Positions 13,930 to 22,683 of a stretch of DNA of 23,850 nucleotides are shown one piece after another. The stretch covers positions 1 through 23,850 of the forward strand of contig JBDROU010000057.1 in the NCBI GenBank assembly GCA_043809745.1, read 5' to 3'. Origin of the DNA: JBDROU01 sp043809745 [NCBI: bacterium]. GTDB taxonomy: Bacteria > Elusimicrobiota > JBDRMW01. How positions within the stretch are numbered: the first letter of the stretch is position 1; each line of letters opens with the position of its first letter. The notes beneath the pieces were generated by a model. It did no database searches. It had not been told where the DNA came from and was given only the letters and a program-made list of their open reading frames with translations. The position numbers and the translations under genes are program-made.

Positions 13930-15189
13930 ATGTCACACACAACAGTACATGGTGTTGCCCACGGACACGGAGGCGCCCATAATCATACAAGCTTTGATGG
14001 TTTAGGTATAGCACCCAAGATATTGGGTATACTTGACAGTATCAAGTTTAATGTACCTACACCAATTCAGGCAAAAGTCATACCTCTGGCAATAAAGGGA
14101 GATGATATTGTTGGTATTGCACAGACAGGAACTGGGAAAACCCATGCGTTTGCAGTTCCTATTGTTCAAACGTTAGCTCGGGTGCGGGGAAACGCACTTG
14201 TGCTTGCCCCTACCAGAGAGCTTGCATTGCAAATCGATGAGGTATTCAAAATAATTGCGCAGCCATTTGGCATACGTACGGCCTGTCTTATTGGCGGCGA
14301 TTCAATGCATAAACAGTTTCGCGCGCTGCAGCGCAGACCGCGAATTATTATTGGAACGCCGGGCAGGGTACAGGATCATATAGATAGGCGAAATGTTTTA
14401 CTGCATGATACCTCTGTCCTGGTACTTGATGAGGCTGACCGTATGCTGGATATGGGGTTTGCCCCACAGGTTAATAAGATTCTATCGCGTATCCCCACGC
14501 AGCGGCAGACAATGCTTTTTTCAGCTACTATGGCTCGGGAGATTATTGATATGGCCTCACAGCATATGAAGATGCCGGTTTCGGTTGAGATCGCGCCATC
14601 CGGAACAACGGCAGAGAGGGTTACCCATGAGTTGTTTATTGTAAAAAAGGAAGAGAAGCCCAGATTGTTGGGCAAAGTGCTTTCAGAATATCGAGGTTCA
14701 GTGCTCTTGTTTTCGCGCACCAGGCGCAATGCCCATCGGGTTGCCCGAATGGTCAGAGAAATGAACCATGCTGCGACTGAGATACATTCTGACCGAACGC
14801 TTGCTCAGCGCCGTGAAGCACTCGATGGATTCAAGTCCGGCCGTTATAAAGTGCTGATCGCTACCGATATTGCCGCAAGAGGTATTGACGTAATGGGAAT
14901 AGAACTGGTAATCAATTATGACCTTCCTGACGATACCGAGAATTACGTGCATCGCATCGGGCGTACCGGTCGTGCCGGCCATGCAGGGCATGCGATATCG
15001 TTCGCTACTCCGGACCAGCGAGGCAATGTGCGGGATATCGAGAAACTGATCCGAATACCTTTGCCGATCTCTAAACATCCCGGTATTTCAGATAATGAAT
15101 TTAATAAACCTTCTGTAGTATTTTCAAGCGCAAGCAGGGGAGGTCGTATGCGATCTCGGTTGCGGCGGTTCAGACACCCGAAACACTAA
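13930..15189 (+). CDS. DEAD-box ATP-dependent RNA helicase with His-rich N-terminus
   Basis: The helicase unwinds short RNA duplexes using ATP; related bacterial enzymes act in ribosome assembly and cold adaptation. All core motifs are seen: a Q motif (PTPIQ), AQTGTGKT (64-71), PTRELA (94-99), TPGR (143-146), DEAD (167-170), SAT (198-200), ATDIAARGID (~311-320) and HRIGRTGRAG (341-350). The 419-residue length is that of a compact RhlE-type enzyme, with a short Arg-rich tail. The first 20 residues contain six His (SHTTVHGVAHGHGGAHNH), which could bind metal. The codons are richer in G+C than in the neighbours: 14821-14880 is 50% G+C, against about 27% at 2401-2460. GAAAGG lies 9 nt before the ATG. 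Confidence 0.96.
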   Translation: MSHTTVHGVAHGHGGAHNHTSFDGLGIAPKILGILDSIKFNVPTPIQAKVIPLAIKGDDIVGIAQTGTGKTHAFAVPIVQTLARVRGNALVLAPTRELALQIDEVFKIIAQPFGIRTACLIGGDSMHKQFRALQRRPRIIIGTPGRVQDHIDRRNVLLHDTSVLVLDEADRMLDMGFAPQVNKILSRIPTQRQTMLFSATMAREIIDMASQHMKMPVSVEIAPSGTTAERVTHELFIVKKEEKPRLLGKVLSEYRGSVLLFSRTRRNAHRVARMVREMNHAATEIHSDRTLAQRREALDGFKSGRYKVLIATDIAARGIDVMGIELVINYDLPDDTENYVHRIGRTGRAGHAGHAISFATPDQRGNVRDIEKLIRIPLPISKHPGISDNEFNKPSVVFSSASRGGRMRSRLRRFRHPKH

Positions 15190-15214
15190 AAACTTGAATT
15201 TCGGCAGTTTTTTT
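15189..15214 (+). terminator. Weak rho-independent terminator after the helicase gene
   Basis: AAAACT (15189-15194) pairs with AGTTTT (15206-15211) around an 11-nt loop, and the T-run continues to 15214. The stem is short and A/T-rich, but it sits in the 50-bp gap between converging genes, where a terminator is expected. Confidence 0.45.
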
Positions 15215-15239
15215 CATAAGCCTAAAGCTAACCCATCAT

Positions 15240-16817
15240 CTAATTTCTTTTTGAAATAATTGCATTCTTCGCTTCTTTAAGTTTTTCTGAAAATTTGTCT
15301 TTGTGGAAAGCTTTAGTCCATTTACGGATTGTAACCCAACCGCCGAATCTTATTATGTTATTGCGCCAGGACCTGTACCATATCATCCATCCTGATTGCA
15401 AATTGTGCAGGTAAAATATTAATGCGGGAAAAGAAAATATATTAAGTACTATTTTGAACATATAGTTAAATCTATAAAATTTGCCCATAATTTTTCTTGC
15501 TGAATGCTGCATCTCTTCAGAGGTTAAAGGGATGTCGGGCTCAAAAACCGGGAAGTTGCCGTCATAGTACTCCCAACCTATATTTTTGAGCGGGTATATG
15601 CGTTTGTCGCAATCAAGCCTGTTTCTAAGCCGTGTTCCAGGCAAAGGCACCGGGAGGAGTATCTGAACGGTGTCAATCTTTGCTTTATTGATAAACCGCT
15701 TGATAATTTTGACCCGTTCCTTTGCAGGCATTGCAAAATTGCTTTCGGGAGTATGAGGATAAGCGAATATGAACATACCGTGAACTAAAAAACCGAATTT
15801 ATTGTATTGACGAGCTAGATATACCATCTCGTCCGGCTTTATTTTTTTGTTCATGGCTTTAAGTTCTTCTTCAATAGGAGATTCAAATCCTATCGCAACC
15901 CCTGTAACACCGGCCCATCGCATCGCCTTAAGAAGTTCGGAATCGCGAGCTTTATCCAATCTTATTTGAACTGTGAACTCAAGTCTCTTGCGGATGCGTT
16001 TTTGGTAATCTGTAACCATTTGAAGGAATCTCAAGGTTTCATTTCTTTCTTGGCCGAATAAGTCGTCCACTACAAAAAAATCATCTGCCGCTCTTGTCTC
16101 TACGAGCTGGCTTATATGATCCATAAATCTTTCAGGGGTAGCGCACCTGGGTTTGCCGCTTACTGTGCAGAATTCACAGTTCATGCCGCAGCCTCTGATC
16201 CGCTCTATAGGATAGACATCTATCTTTGCGTAACGAACCAGCGAAAAATCGGGAAGGGGGAGAGTGTCAAAATCAACCAAAGCTTCCCGTTCTGGTGTTT
16301 TAATTATTTTTTCGTTTTCCTTATAAACCAGGCCTTTTATATCTTTTAGTTGTTTATTTTTGACAAGAGCTTCAAGAAGTTCCTTTATCACAAGTTCACC
16401 TTCACCTCTCACAATATAATCAATATTTGAAGATAAAGCCTCTTGAAAATTATCCTCTATAAAATGTTGTCCTCCAGCTATAGTTATAACACCTTTTTCT
16501 TTATAGAATTTTGCTAGAGAGTATAGCCGCGAGATGGTGCTTGTAATGCCTCCATAAAATCCAACAATATCGGCAGGCCGTATTCGCTGTATAAATTCAT
16601 GATCCGCGCCTCCAGAATGGCTTTTAGGACCGTGGTTTCTCAGATTATTTTCATCTATCACTTCAACATCCCACGGCTCTATTTTGTTGGCCACAGAAGC
16701 TATACTGACCGGTCCTAGAGCAGTGGTTTTGTTAGCTATAAATGAATAAATATTGAATGCAGGATAAGCAGGTATGATTATACGCATTCGATATCTTTTT
16801 TTCGATTTGTCAAGCAT
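15240..16817 (-). CDS. B12-binding-type radical SAM protein
   Basis: The protein has 525 residues. An N-terminal cobalamin-binding-like Rossmann domain (RIIIPAYP, IVGFYGG, VITIAGGQHF, IVRGEGE) precedes a radical SAM core. Its [4Fe-4S] ligands are Cys210, Cys214 and Cys217 in IRGCGMNCEFC. Further core features are FFVVDDLFG and GVAIGFES. The canonical DxHxxG cobalamin His motif is not evident, so B12 may be bound base-off or lost. The C-terminus has a hydrophobic stretch (KIVLNIFSFPALIFYL) and a basic amphipathic tail, suggesting membrane contact. Families of this build methylate or rearrange lipids, cofactors or peptides; the substrate here cannot be named. GAGAG lies ~9 nt before the ATG and a good promoter precedes it. 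It is transcribed alone. Confidence 0.88.
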   Translation of the reverse strand: MLDKSKKRYRMRIIIPAYPAFNIYSFIANKTTALGPVSIASVANKIEPWDVEVIDENNLRNHGPKSHSGGADHEFIQRIRPADIVGFYGGITSTISRLYSLAKFYKEKGVITIAGGQHFIEDNFQEALSSNIDYIVRGEGELVIKELLEALVKNKQLKDIKGLVYKENEKIIKTPEREALVDFDTLPLPDFSLVRYAKIDVYPIERIRGCGMNCEFCTVSGKPRCATPERFMDHISQLVETRAADDFFVVDDLFGQERNETLRFLQMVTDYQKRIRKRLEFTVQIRLDKARDSELLKAMRWAGVTGVAIGFESPIEEELKAMNKKIKPDEMVYLARQYNKFGFLVHGMFIFAYPHTPESNFAMPAKERVKIIKRFINKAKIDTVQILLPVPLPGTRLRNRLDCDKRIYPLKNIGWEYYDGNFPVFEPDIPLTSEEMQHSARKIMGKFYRFNYMFKIVLNIFSFPALIFYLHNLQSGWMIWYRSWRNNIIRFGGWVTIRKWTKAFHKDKFSEKLKEAKNAIISKRN

Positions 16818-16849
16818 AGTTTTTCTCTCTTTTGTTAAATAATATGCAC

Positions 16850-16878
16850 ATAATATATATTTATGATCGAAATTTCAA
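16850..16878 (-). promoter_or_regulatory. Promoter of the radical SAM gene
   Basis: On the minus strand, TTGAAA (16873-16878) and TATTAT (16850-16855) are 17 bp apart. The predicted start near 16843 leaves a leader of about 26 nt with the GAGAG site. The box pair is nearly the same as that of the diaphorase operon. Confidence 0.65.
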
Positions 16879-17011
16879 GATTAAATTTATTTCCATTAGT
16901 TATATGAATAATTGAAGTCTGTGTTTTTTTAATTTTTAGCAGTTCAATTTAGTTTTAACAGTTCACCCCTTAGAGTTCAATTGGTGAATGAAAATATTCG
17001 TTCGTTTTGTA

Positions 17012-17040
17012 TTTTAATTGTAGAAAATATTTATTATAAT
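17012..17040 (+). promoter_or_regulatory. Possible promoter of the PPIase gene
   Basis: A perfect TATAAT lies at 17035-17040, with only a poor -35 box (TTTTAA) 17 bp upstream. A start near 17047 would give a 36-nt leader that includes GGAGGG at 17073-17078. Confidence 0.35.
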
Positions 17041-17082
17041 ATTAGAAGCTGTTTTTATAATCAAATTTTAGTGGAGGGTATC

Positions 17083-18114
17083 ATGAGAAGAGTTTTCAGT
17101 TATCTTGCTGTGATTTTTAGTTTGTGTATGTTAGCCGCAAATATAAATTGCAAGGAGGCTGCTATGGATCTGAAAGATGGTTTGTATGCTAAAATTGTTA
17201 CAACAAAAGGCAATATTGTGTTGTTTTTAGAATTTGAGAAAGCTCCGTTAACAGTTACAAATTTTGTAGGTTTAGCTGAAGGGACAAAGGATTCTAATAA
17301 GGGGAAAGGTGTTAAGTTTTATGATGGGATAGTATTCCATAGGGTGATTCCTAACTTTATGATACAGACCGGGGATCCTCTTGGCAACGGAACCGGCGGG
17401 CCGGGATATAATTTTCCCGATGAAATTCATCCTTCACTTAAACACGATCGAGCAGGTATACTGTCAATGGCGAACGCAGGACCCGGTACTAATGGGAGTC
17501 AGATTTTTATAACTCATAAGGATACTCCATGGTTAGACGGCAAACATACCGTTTTTGGGCATGTAATTGATGGTCAGGATGTTGTAGATTCTATACAGCA
17601 GGGCGATAAAATAGAAACTGTTGATATAATAAGGAAAGGAAAAAAAGCAGAAGAGTTTAAAGCGGATCAGGAAAAATATGACAAACTTTTGAATGATATT
17701 AAAGGGAAAAATAAATCAGAATTGAGTGAAAAAATAAAAAAGCAAGAAAGCATTATAGAATCAAAATGGCCCAATGCGGTTAAAACAGCTTCAGGTTTGC
17801 AATATGTGGTTACAAAAAAAGGTATTAATACCGCAAAGCCAAAAAAGGGTGATAATGTGAAAGCTCACTATACAGGAAAGTTACTAGATGGAACGAAATT
17901 TGATAGTTCAGTAGACAGGGGTGTGCCTTTTGAATTCCCGGTAGGGACTGGCAGGGTTATAAAAGGATGGGATGAGGCATTTTTAGATATGACAAAAGGC
18001 GAAAAACGCACTCTTATTATACCTTCAGAACTTGGTTATGGAGAAAGGGGCGCTGGCAGGCTTATACCGCCTAACGCAACCCTAATATTTGATGTCGAAC
18101 TGATTGATTTTTAA
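17083..18114 (+). CDS. Secreted cyclophilin-FKBP fusion peptidyl-prolyl isomerase
   Basis: The protein joins two unrelated prolyl-isomerase families in one 343-residue chain. After a signal sequence ([20 protein letters not shown]), residues ~33-185 are a cyclophilin domain, with [30 protein letters not shown] and the substrate-pocket Trp in [13 protein letters not shown] charged helical linker (~186-235) leads to an FKBP domain at ~251-343, with VIKGWDEAF and [13 protein letters not shown]. Both active-site patterns look intact, so both halves may fold exported proteins outside the cytoplasm. INC near residue 23 is a poor lipobox, so a lipoprotein is possible but not supported. The start is fixed by GGAGGG 4 nt before ATG 17083; an upstream in-frame GTG (16984) lacks such a site. 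rsgA follows 44 bp later. Confidence 0.93.
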   Translation: MRRVFSYLAVIFSLCMLAANINCKEAAMDLKDGLYAKIVTTKGNIVLFLEFEKAPLTVTNFVGLAEGTKDSNKGKGVKFYDGIVFHRVIPNFMIQTGDPLGNGTGGPGYNFPDEIHPSLKHDRAGILSMANAGPGTNGSQIFITHKDTPWLDGKHTVFGHVIDGQDVVDSIQQGDKIETVDIIRKGKKAEEFKADQEKYDKLLNDIKGKNKSELSEKIKKQESIIESKWPNAVKTASGLQYVVTKKGINTAKPKKGDNVKAHYTGKLLDGTKFDSSVDRGVPFEFPVGTGRVIKGWDEAFLDMTKGEKRTLIIPSELGYGERGAGRLIPPNATLIFDVELIDF

Positions 18115-18124
18115 TTAGAAAAAT

Positions 18125-18142
18125 GGGAGGGAATCCCTTTTT
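18125..18142 (+). terminator. Possible weak terminator between the PPIase gene and rsgA
   Basis: GGGA (18125-18128) can pair with TCCC (18134-18137) around a 5-nt loop, with five T residues following. The stem is only 4 bp, so partial read-through into rsgA is likely. Confidence 0.3.
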
Positions 18143-18158
18143 AATCTAATAGAGAAAT

Positions 18159-19229
18159 ATGGAATTGTTGCGTTTAGGATTTGATCAGTGGTTTGAAAGT
18201 AAACAAGTTGAGAGTCCCATACAAGGATTAAAACCTGCCAGGGTATCTGCTGTAGACAAAGACAGCTTCCTTATTATAGGCGAATACGGTGAGATGCAGG
18301 CCCAGATTATGGGAAGGCTTCGTTTTGAAACCGAATCGAATATAGATTATCCTACTGTAGGTGATTGGGTTAATGTTGAGTATTATAATGATTATACCCT
18401 AGCGATTATATACAATATATTTCCTAGAAAAACACTGCTAAAGAGGAAATCAGCAGGTAAAAATATAGAATATCAGCTTATAGGCGCAAATATTGACATC
18501 GCATGTATAATGCAGTCTTTGGATGAGAATTTCAATATTCCGCGGCTGGATCGCTACCTGGTTGCAGTTAATGAAGCGCATATAATGCCTGTGATTCTTT
18601 ACAGCAAATCCGACCTGATTCCAGCAGAGGAATGTGAAAAAAAAATATCAGAAGTCAAAGTTCATTACCCTAACTACCGTATAATTAAATTCAGTAATAT
18701 TTCGCAGGAAGGTTTGGGTGAGGTTAAATCTTTGTTTCTCCCTGCCAAAACATATTGCATTATTGGTTCATCTGGCGTAGGTAAAACGACACTTTTAAAC
18801 AAACTCATCGGTGCAGAAACCTTTGCCACCAGGGAAGTAAGAAAAAGCGATCATAAAGGGAAACATGCAACCGCCCGCCGCCAACTCATTATACTTAATA
18901 ATCGCGCCATTTACATAGACACGCCCGGCATGAAGGAATTGGGGAATATATCTGTTGATTTTGGCATAAAAGAGACATTCCCGGATATTGTGCAGCTTTC
19001 AAAACAATGCCGCTTTGCTGATTGCACTCATTCGCACGAGCCGGAATGCGCTGTGCAAAAAGCCTTAGAATCCGGAGAACTTCAGTCAAAAAGGTTAAAG
19101 AATTATATAAAGTTATGCAAAGAAGCAGAATACAATACCCGTTCATATGTGGAAAAAAGAAAAAAAGATAAGGAATTTGGTAAATTTTGCAAATCAGTGA
19201 TGAATGAAATAAAAAAGAAGAGATTATAA
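18159..19229 (+). CDS. rsgA: Ribosome small-subunit-dependent GTPase A
   Basis: RsgA is a circularly permuted GTPase that checks late 30S maturation and releases assembly factors. The N-terminal OB-fold (~25-95) includes PTVGDWVNV. The permuted G-domain shows YSKSD (G4, 148-152) before GSSGVGKT (G1, 203-210) and DTPG (G3, 254-257). A zinc-finger follows (Cys284, Cys289, His291 and Cys297), then a basic helical tail. The 356-residue length is normal. Ser replaces the usual Asn/Thr at the first position of the G4 motif, a modest change seen in some members. The start has only a weak GAGA site. The gene's last 6 bp overlap, tail to tail, the end of the OmpA-like gene. Confidence 0.94.
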   Translation: MELLRLGFDQWFESKQVESPIQGLKPARVSAVDKDSFLIIGEYGEMQAQIMGRLRFETESNIDYPTVGDWVNVEYYNDYTLAIIYNIFPRKTLLKRKSAGKNIEYQLIGANIDIACIMQSLDENFNIPRLDRYLVAVNEAHIMPVILYSKSDLIPAEECEKKISEVKVHYPNYRIIKFSNISQEGLGEVKSLFLPAKTYCIIGSSGVGKTTLLNKLIGAETFATREVRKSDHKGKHATARRQLIILNNRAIYIDTPGMKELGNISVDFGIKETFPDIVQLSKQCRFADCTHSHEPECAVQKALESGELQSKRLKNYIKLCKEAEYNTRSYVEKRKKDKEFGKFCKSVMNEIKKKRL

Positions 19230-20786
19230 TTTTTTGGTAAGCACTATTTCGAAGTGATCCTCATCCCGAAAAGCAGAGGTAATGGATGATGTGACATTGT
19301 TGAAGTTAAATCTGTTTTCTTTAAGAAATTTTGTCACTTTTTCGATCTGCAATTTTGCCAGAGGTTTGTTGTTCGATCTTATGTCGATATAACCGTCTGA
19401 ATGTTCTGTTGACTTCATCTTGTAACATATTTTTTGGAGCTTTTTCTTTCCGGATGAAGTTAATTGCAGTCCTTGCTCATCAAAAATTGATATTGTTGTG
19501 AAACGTATGATTACTTTGGGCCCTGTATCAATTATGTATGAGTCTGCAACGAATGCCTCCTCCAAAAAGATTGTTTCCTTTAATTTTTTATCAGCTGCCT
19601 TAAAAACAAGCGAGTAATGCTCGCCTAGCTTTACTTTCCATTTACCTGTGCTGTCGTAGCCGTCCCATATAAATTTTTTGGGGGGGATTGATCTGCCGGA
19701 CGAAGCAATAACCTGTTTCCCTTTGCTGTTTACAATTTGAAACTGCCAATTTTTATAATGAGCAGGATCATCAAGCTCATAAATGTAAATATAGTTTTCA
19801 GGAGGATACGGATATGTAGCAGCTGCAATAAGGTCTTTCCTGATATAGCTTTTTTCCATATAAGTGCCGTATTCATTATGCAGTTTGTCGGGTTGCAGGA
19901 TCGGGTCATTTAATCTTGATTTTGTGTCGTATATAGTGCCCAAGACCTCCTTTGCCGGTATTTCAACGTCTAAAGGCATTTTTTCCTCAAGTTCAATATT
20001 TTTAATTTCAATAGAAAAAGTATTTGCGGATTCAGCAGATTTTTCAACAGTTATTGAAGCTTCATCAACTTCAGTCTTTACAGAATCTGTAGACTTATCA
20101 ACGGTTGCAGCAGCTTCTTTTTCAGGGGATTTTAACGAATCGGTGGATTTCTCAATAGTTGCAGGCAGTGCCTCAGAATCAGTCTTTAATGATTCAGTAG
20201 ATTTTTCTATTGCTTCAAGTGTTTTTGTCTCAGTAGTTTTATTGGTGTCGGAAGAAACTTCTAAATTTGCATTAACTTCTTCGACAGTTTTATTTTCCTT
20301 AATATCAGACTTATTTATAGGATCTTCAACCGCGATTACTGCAGATTCCGAGTCTTTTTTTGATTCATCTGTTGATGGTTTTGTGTTTTCTATTACTGGT
20401 TCAGTCATAAAAGTTTCAACTGCAGGGGCATCTGCTGACGGGGTATTGCCATTTTCGGTCGGCTCGCTTTTTATGGGTTCATTACTTAACATCTCTTTAT
20501 TAGTTTCAGGTGTAGTGCCAGTTGATAGGGCATCTTTTGCTAAAGGCGTTTCTGTGGTAGGGGTTTCTACAGGAGTTGTATCCTCAGGAGTTGTTCTGGT
20601 CTTTGGGATAGATTTTATAGTTGGTGTTCTAATCAAAGGAGTTTCTTCTGGTTTAATTACTCCGCCGGTTTTAGGTGGTTTTTTGCTTTTTATAATGATC
20701 GGTTCATTTTGGCACAAAGCAATACTGCAGATTAGAAATGAATATATAATTACTGAATAAATTGAAATTAATAGTTTGTTTTTCAC
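19224..20786 (-). CDS. Exported OmpA-like protein with Thr/Glu-rich repeat linker
   Basis: This is the last gene of the envelope cluster, with 520 residues. A signal sequence (about 1-25, no lipobox) is followed by ~240 low-complexity residues rich in Thr, Glu, Ser, Lys and Pro. These include about 3.5 tandem 18-residue repeats at 193-258 (IEKSTDSLK type). Residues ~345-410 resemble a FlgD-type Ig-like fold (FIWDGYDSTGKWKVKLGEHYSL). Residues ~428-520 resemble a divergent OmpA/Pal peptidoglycan-binding domain (LTSSGKKKLQKICYKM, LQIEKVTKFLKENRF), although the usual GHTD motif is replaced. I infer a periplasmic protein spanning the space between the TonB-like protein and cell wall or outer membrane, like Pal. 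The start is GTG, 12 bp after the TonB-like gene, so the two are co-transcribed. Confidence 0.75.
   Translation of the reverse strand: MKNKLLISIYSVIIYSFLICSIALCQNEPIIIKSKKPPKTGGVIKPEETPLIRTPTIKSIPKTRTTPEDTTPVETPTTETPLAKDALSTGTTPETNKEMLSNEPIKSEPTENGNTPSADAPAVETFMTEPVIENTKPSTDESKKDSESAVIAVEDPINKSDIKENKTVEEVNANLEVSSDTNKTTETKTLEAIEKSTESLKTDSEALPATIEKSTDSLKSPEKEAAATVDKSTDSVKTEVDEASITVEKSAESANTFSIEIKNIELEEKMPLDVEIPAKEVLGTIYDTKSRLNDPILQPDKLHNEYGTYMEKSYIRKDLIAAATYPYPPENYIYIYELDDPAHYKNWQFQIVNSKGKQVIASSGRSIPPKKFIWDGYDSTGKWKVKLGEHYSLVFKAADKKLKETIFLEEAFVADSYIIDTGPKVIIRFTTISIFDEQGLQLTSSGKKKLQKICYKMKSTEHSDGYIDIRSNNKPLAKLQIEKVTKFLKENRFNFNNVTSSITSAFRDEDHFEIVLTKKL
20013..20210 (-). repeat. Tandem 54-bp (18-residue) coding repeats
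   Basis: Residues 193-210, 211-228 and 229-246 of the OmpA-like protein, and a partial unit to ~258, share the pattern (I/V)(E/D)KSTxSxKxxxxEAxxT. The DNA units have diverged at many third positions, so the array is not a fresh slip. It lies in the flexible linker and may set its length. Confidence 0.75.
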
Positions 20787-20798
20787 TGTGTATCCAGT

Positions 20799-21776
20799 CT
20801 ATATCAAATTAATCTCAAACACTATAACTCCCATTTGTTCCTGCCACAGGAACTTCTTAGGTAAAGGAGTAAATGTCCATTTAAGTAAACTATCTGCTAC
20901 AGATTTGTCTATAGAGTCATATCCTGAAGTTTTTTCTATTACAATATTATCCTTCACCTTGCCGTTTCCTAAAACAGTAATTCTGGCATGGACAAACAGT
21001 TTTTTTACTTTTATTTTATCGTCAAAAGGTATTTCCGGCATCTCGTATTTTTCAATGTCTCTGTTAATTAACTCCCCGATTATTTTTGCGCTGATCTTGT
21101 CGCTTGTGTGTATAACAGAAGGTTTTTCATCAGCTGTTGAACCTTGGGTTTTCACTGCCTCTACGGTAAAGTCTTTAGGCTTACTAGCAATATAGACCGG
21201 TTTGTCAATGATTGCCATAGTATCCGGTGTGTCATCGATATTAAACGCTATTTTTATTTCATTTGCTCGGTCGGGACCACCCGATTTTGGAAGCGGTTTT
21301 CCTAAGGCATCGGCAGTCTGAATCTCGAATGTTCCGCCGTCAACCTTACTGTTTAGAGTTGGAGTTTCTTTTAGCGCAGGCGACTCGGTCGCATCATTGC
21401 TTATAGGAATGTCTGCTAAAGTGTCCTTTAAGAAAGAATCAAGAAAACCTGTTTCGATGGGAGGAATGTCTGTAAAAACTTCTTCAGTAATGCCGAGGTT
21501 CCTAAAAAGATTTTCTCTTATGTCTCTAATATCTATTACGCTGGGTTGTGCGACATCTGCTTCCGGCGGTCTGGCCGCTTGGATTTCCTTTAGCCATTCT
21601 CTTATTCTTTTTGCTTCAGAACCTTCCAGGACGTCCACCTGGCTAGGCATAAATATCTCATCGCCTAACTGTTGCATGGGAGATCTGTTAAAAACTATAA
21701 AAAGAAACAGTATTAAATGTAATGTTATGGAAGCTAAAAACGATGTGGTAATCCTGAATGGCATAAAGTTTATCAT
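20799..21776 (-). CDS. TonB/TolA-like energy-transducing protein
   Basis: The protein has 325 residues. A single N-terminal membrane helix (~9-29, FRITTSFLASITLHLILFLF) includes the family's Ser/His face (SITLH). A long acidic periplasmic region without the Pro-rich spacer of classical TonB follows. The C-terminal TonB domain (~240-325) shows VHARITVLGNGKVKDNIV, EKTSGYDSIDKSVADSLLKW and TFTPLP. Proteins of this kind carry force from the ExbB-ExbD motor to outer-membrane partners. Here the partner may be the OmpA-like protein encoded 12 bp downstream rather than a TonB-dependent receptor, since none is in the window. The start follows the second ExbD gene by 9 bp, with AGAGTGA upstream. Confidence 0.88.
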   Translation of the reverse strand: MINFMPFRITTSFLASITLHLILFLFIVFNRSPMQQLGDEIFMPSQVDVLEGSEAKRIREWLKEIQAARPPEADVAQPSVIDIRDIRENLFRNLGITEEVFTDIPPIETGFLDSFLKDTLADIPISNDATESPALKETPTLNSKVDGGTFEIQTADALGKPLPKSGGPDRANEIKIAFNIDDTPDTMAIIDKPVYIASKPKDFTVEAVKTQGSTADEKPSVIHTSDKISAKIIGELINRDIEKYEMPEIPFDDKIKVKKLFVHARITVLGNGKVKDNIVIEKTSGYDSIDKSVADSLLKWTFTPLPKKFLWQEQMGVIVFEINLI

Positions 21777-21785
21777 AATGCATTA

Positions 21786-22229
21786 TCACTCTTTAATATT
21801 TATGCTTTTAGGTTTCTGTTCAGCATCTTTTTTACTCTGTGTTGCGATCGCAATTCTTACTACTCCGTTTGCTTTTGCTGTTTCCAGGGCTTCTCTGACC
21901 CAATGATACGGTACTGATTTATCGGCTTTAATTACAAGTATTCTTGATATATCTAAGGCAATTCTTTTCCTTAAATGATCAGCCAACTGGCTGCGTTTTA
22001 TCTCGCGGTCTTCTAAAGCCCATTTACCTGTCGATGATATGGTAAGCGTAATTTTATTTTCTTCTTTAACCTCTGATGATGCGGCTTCCGGCACATCGAC
22101 CTTTATTTTGGATTCATTTAAGAACGGTGAGATTACCATTAAAATCAGCATTATGCAAAACGCGACATTGATCATAGGTATTATGTTGGATGAAATCTGA
22201 TATTGTGTAATCTTTATTTTCTTTTGCAT
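21786..22229 (-). CDS. exbD: Second ExbD/TolR-like protein, membrane Asp replaced by Asn
   Basis: The protein has 147 residues, with one membrane helix (~15-34) and a periplasmic ExbD domain (SSTGKWALEDREIKRSQLADHL, VIKADKSVPYHWVREAL). In ExbD and TolR the helix begins with a P-x-I-D pattern whose Asp carries protons. Here the same place reads NIIPMINVAF, with Asn21 (codon at 22167-22169). A subunit without that Asp would not be expected to conduct protons alone. It may be a structural partner of the other ExbD, encoded just upstream. GGGAG precedes the ATG, and 37 bp separate the two exbD genes. Confidence 0.9.
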   Translation of the reverse strand: MQKKIKITQYQISSNIIPMINVAFCIMLILMVISPFLNESKIKVDVPEAASSEVKEENKITLTISSTGKWALEDREIKRSQLADHLRKRIALDISRILVIKADKSVPYHWVREALETAKANGVVRIAIATQSKKDAEQKPKSINIKE

Positions 22230-22266
22230 TATAATCTCCCGTGTTTCCTGCTACTAAAATTCTTTA

Positions 22267-22671
22267 TTATGGCAGTGGTTTTAACAATGCAAGTCTTTCG
22301 GCGCCGGAAAGTTTAGCGATATCAAATACCCGCACAACATTGTCTAAAACAGTATTATCATCCGGCAAGACTATTACCAGTTTCTCTTTCATTTTTTCCA
22401 ATTTAGATTTAATCTGTTCTGGCAGCTCGTCAGCAGTAGTTATTTTGCCGTTAAAATACAGACCTTTAGCGGTTATGCTTATCGCTATATAGTTATTCAC
22501 TTCATCTTTGGCCTGTTGTTCGCTTTTCTCCGCTCTGGTTGAGTCTACGTTAAATCCGGACCAGATTATAGCAGGAAGGGTCATCAAAAAAATTACAATG
22601 AGCGTCATCGCCGCATCCGTGAGGGGGGTTAGCATTGGCTCATGAATGAGATTTTCTTTTAATCTGGGCAT
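22267..22671 (-). CDS. exbD: First ExbD/TolR-like protein, membrane Asp intact
   Basis: The protein has 134 residues, with an N-terminal membrane helix preceded by MLTPLTDAAMTLIVIFLM, in which Asp19 matches the proton-carrying Asp of ExbD/TolR. The periplasmic part is a short ExbD domain (ISITAKGLYFNGKITTADELPEQI, VIVLPDDNTVLDNVVRVFDIAKLSG). It lies 12 bp after the exbB gene with an AAAGGA site, so it is co-transcribed with it. It is only distantly similar to the second ExbD, so the pair is not a recent duplication. It is the likely working ExbD of this motor. Confidence 0.91.
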   Translation of the reverse strand: MPRLKENLIHEPMLTPLTDAAMTLIVIFLMTLPAIIWSGFNVDSTRAEKSEQQAKDEVNNYIAISITAKGLYFNGKITTADELPEQIKSKLEKMKEKLVIVLPDDNTVLDNVVRVFDIAKLSGAERLALLKPLP

Positions 22672-22683
22672 GGTTGAGGTCCT

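Noticed and set aside
16941-16985. AGTTCAATT-type direct repeats before the PPIase gene
   Set aside because: They are only 7-9 bp in a very A/T-rich stretch, with uneven spacing; chance is adequate.
19864-20760. Long open frame on the plus strand opposite the OmpA-like gene
   Set aside because: It lies antisense to the Ser/Thr/Glu-rich linker. Its Ser/Val-rich translation mirrors that low complexity, and it has no ribosome site or recognisable domain.
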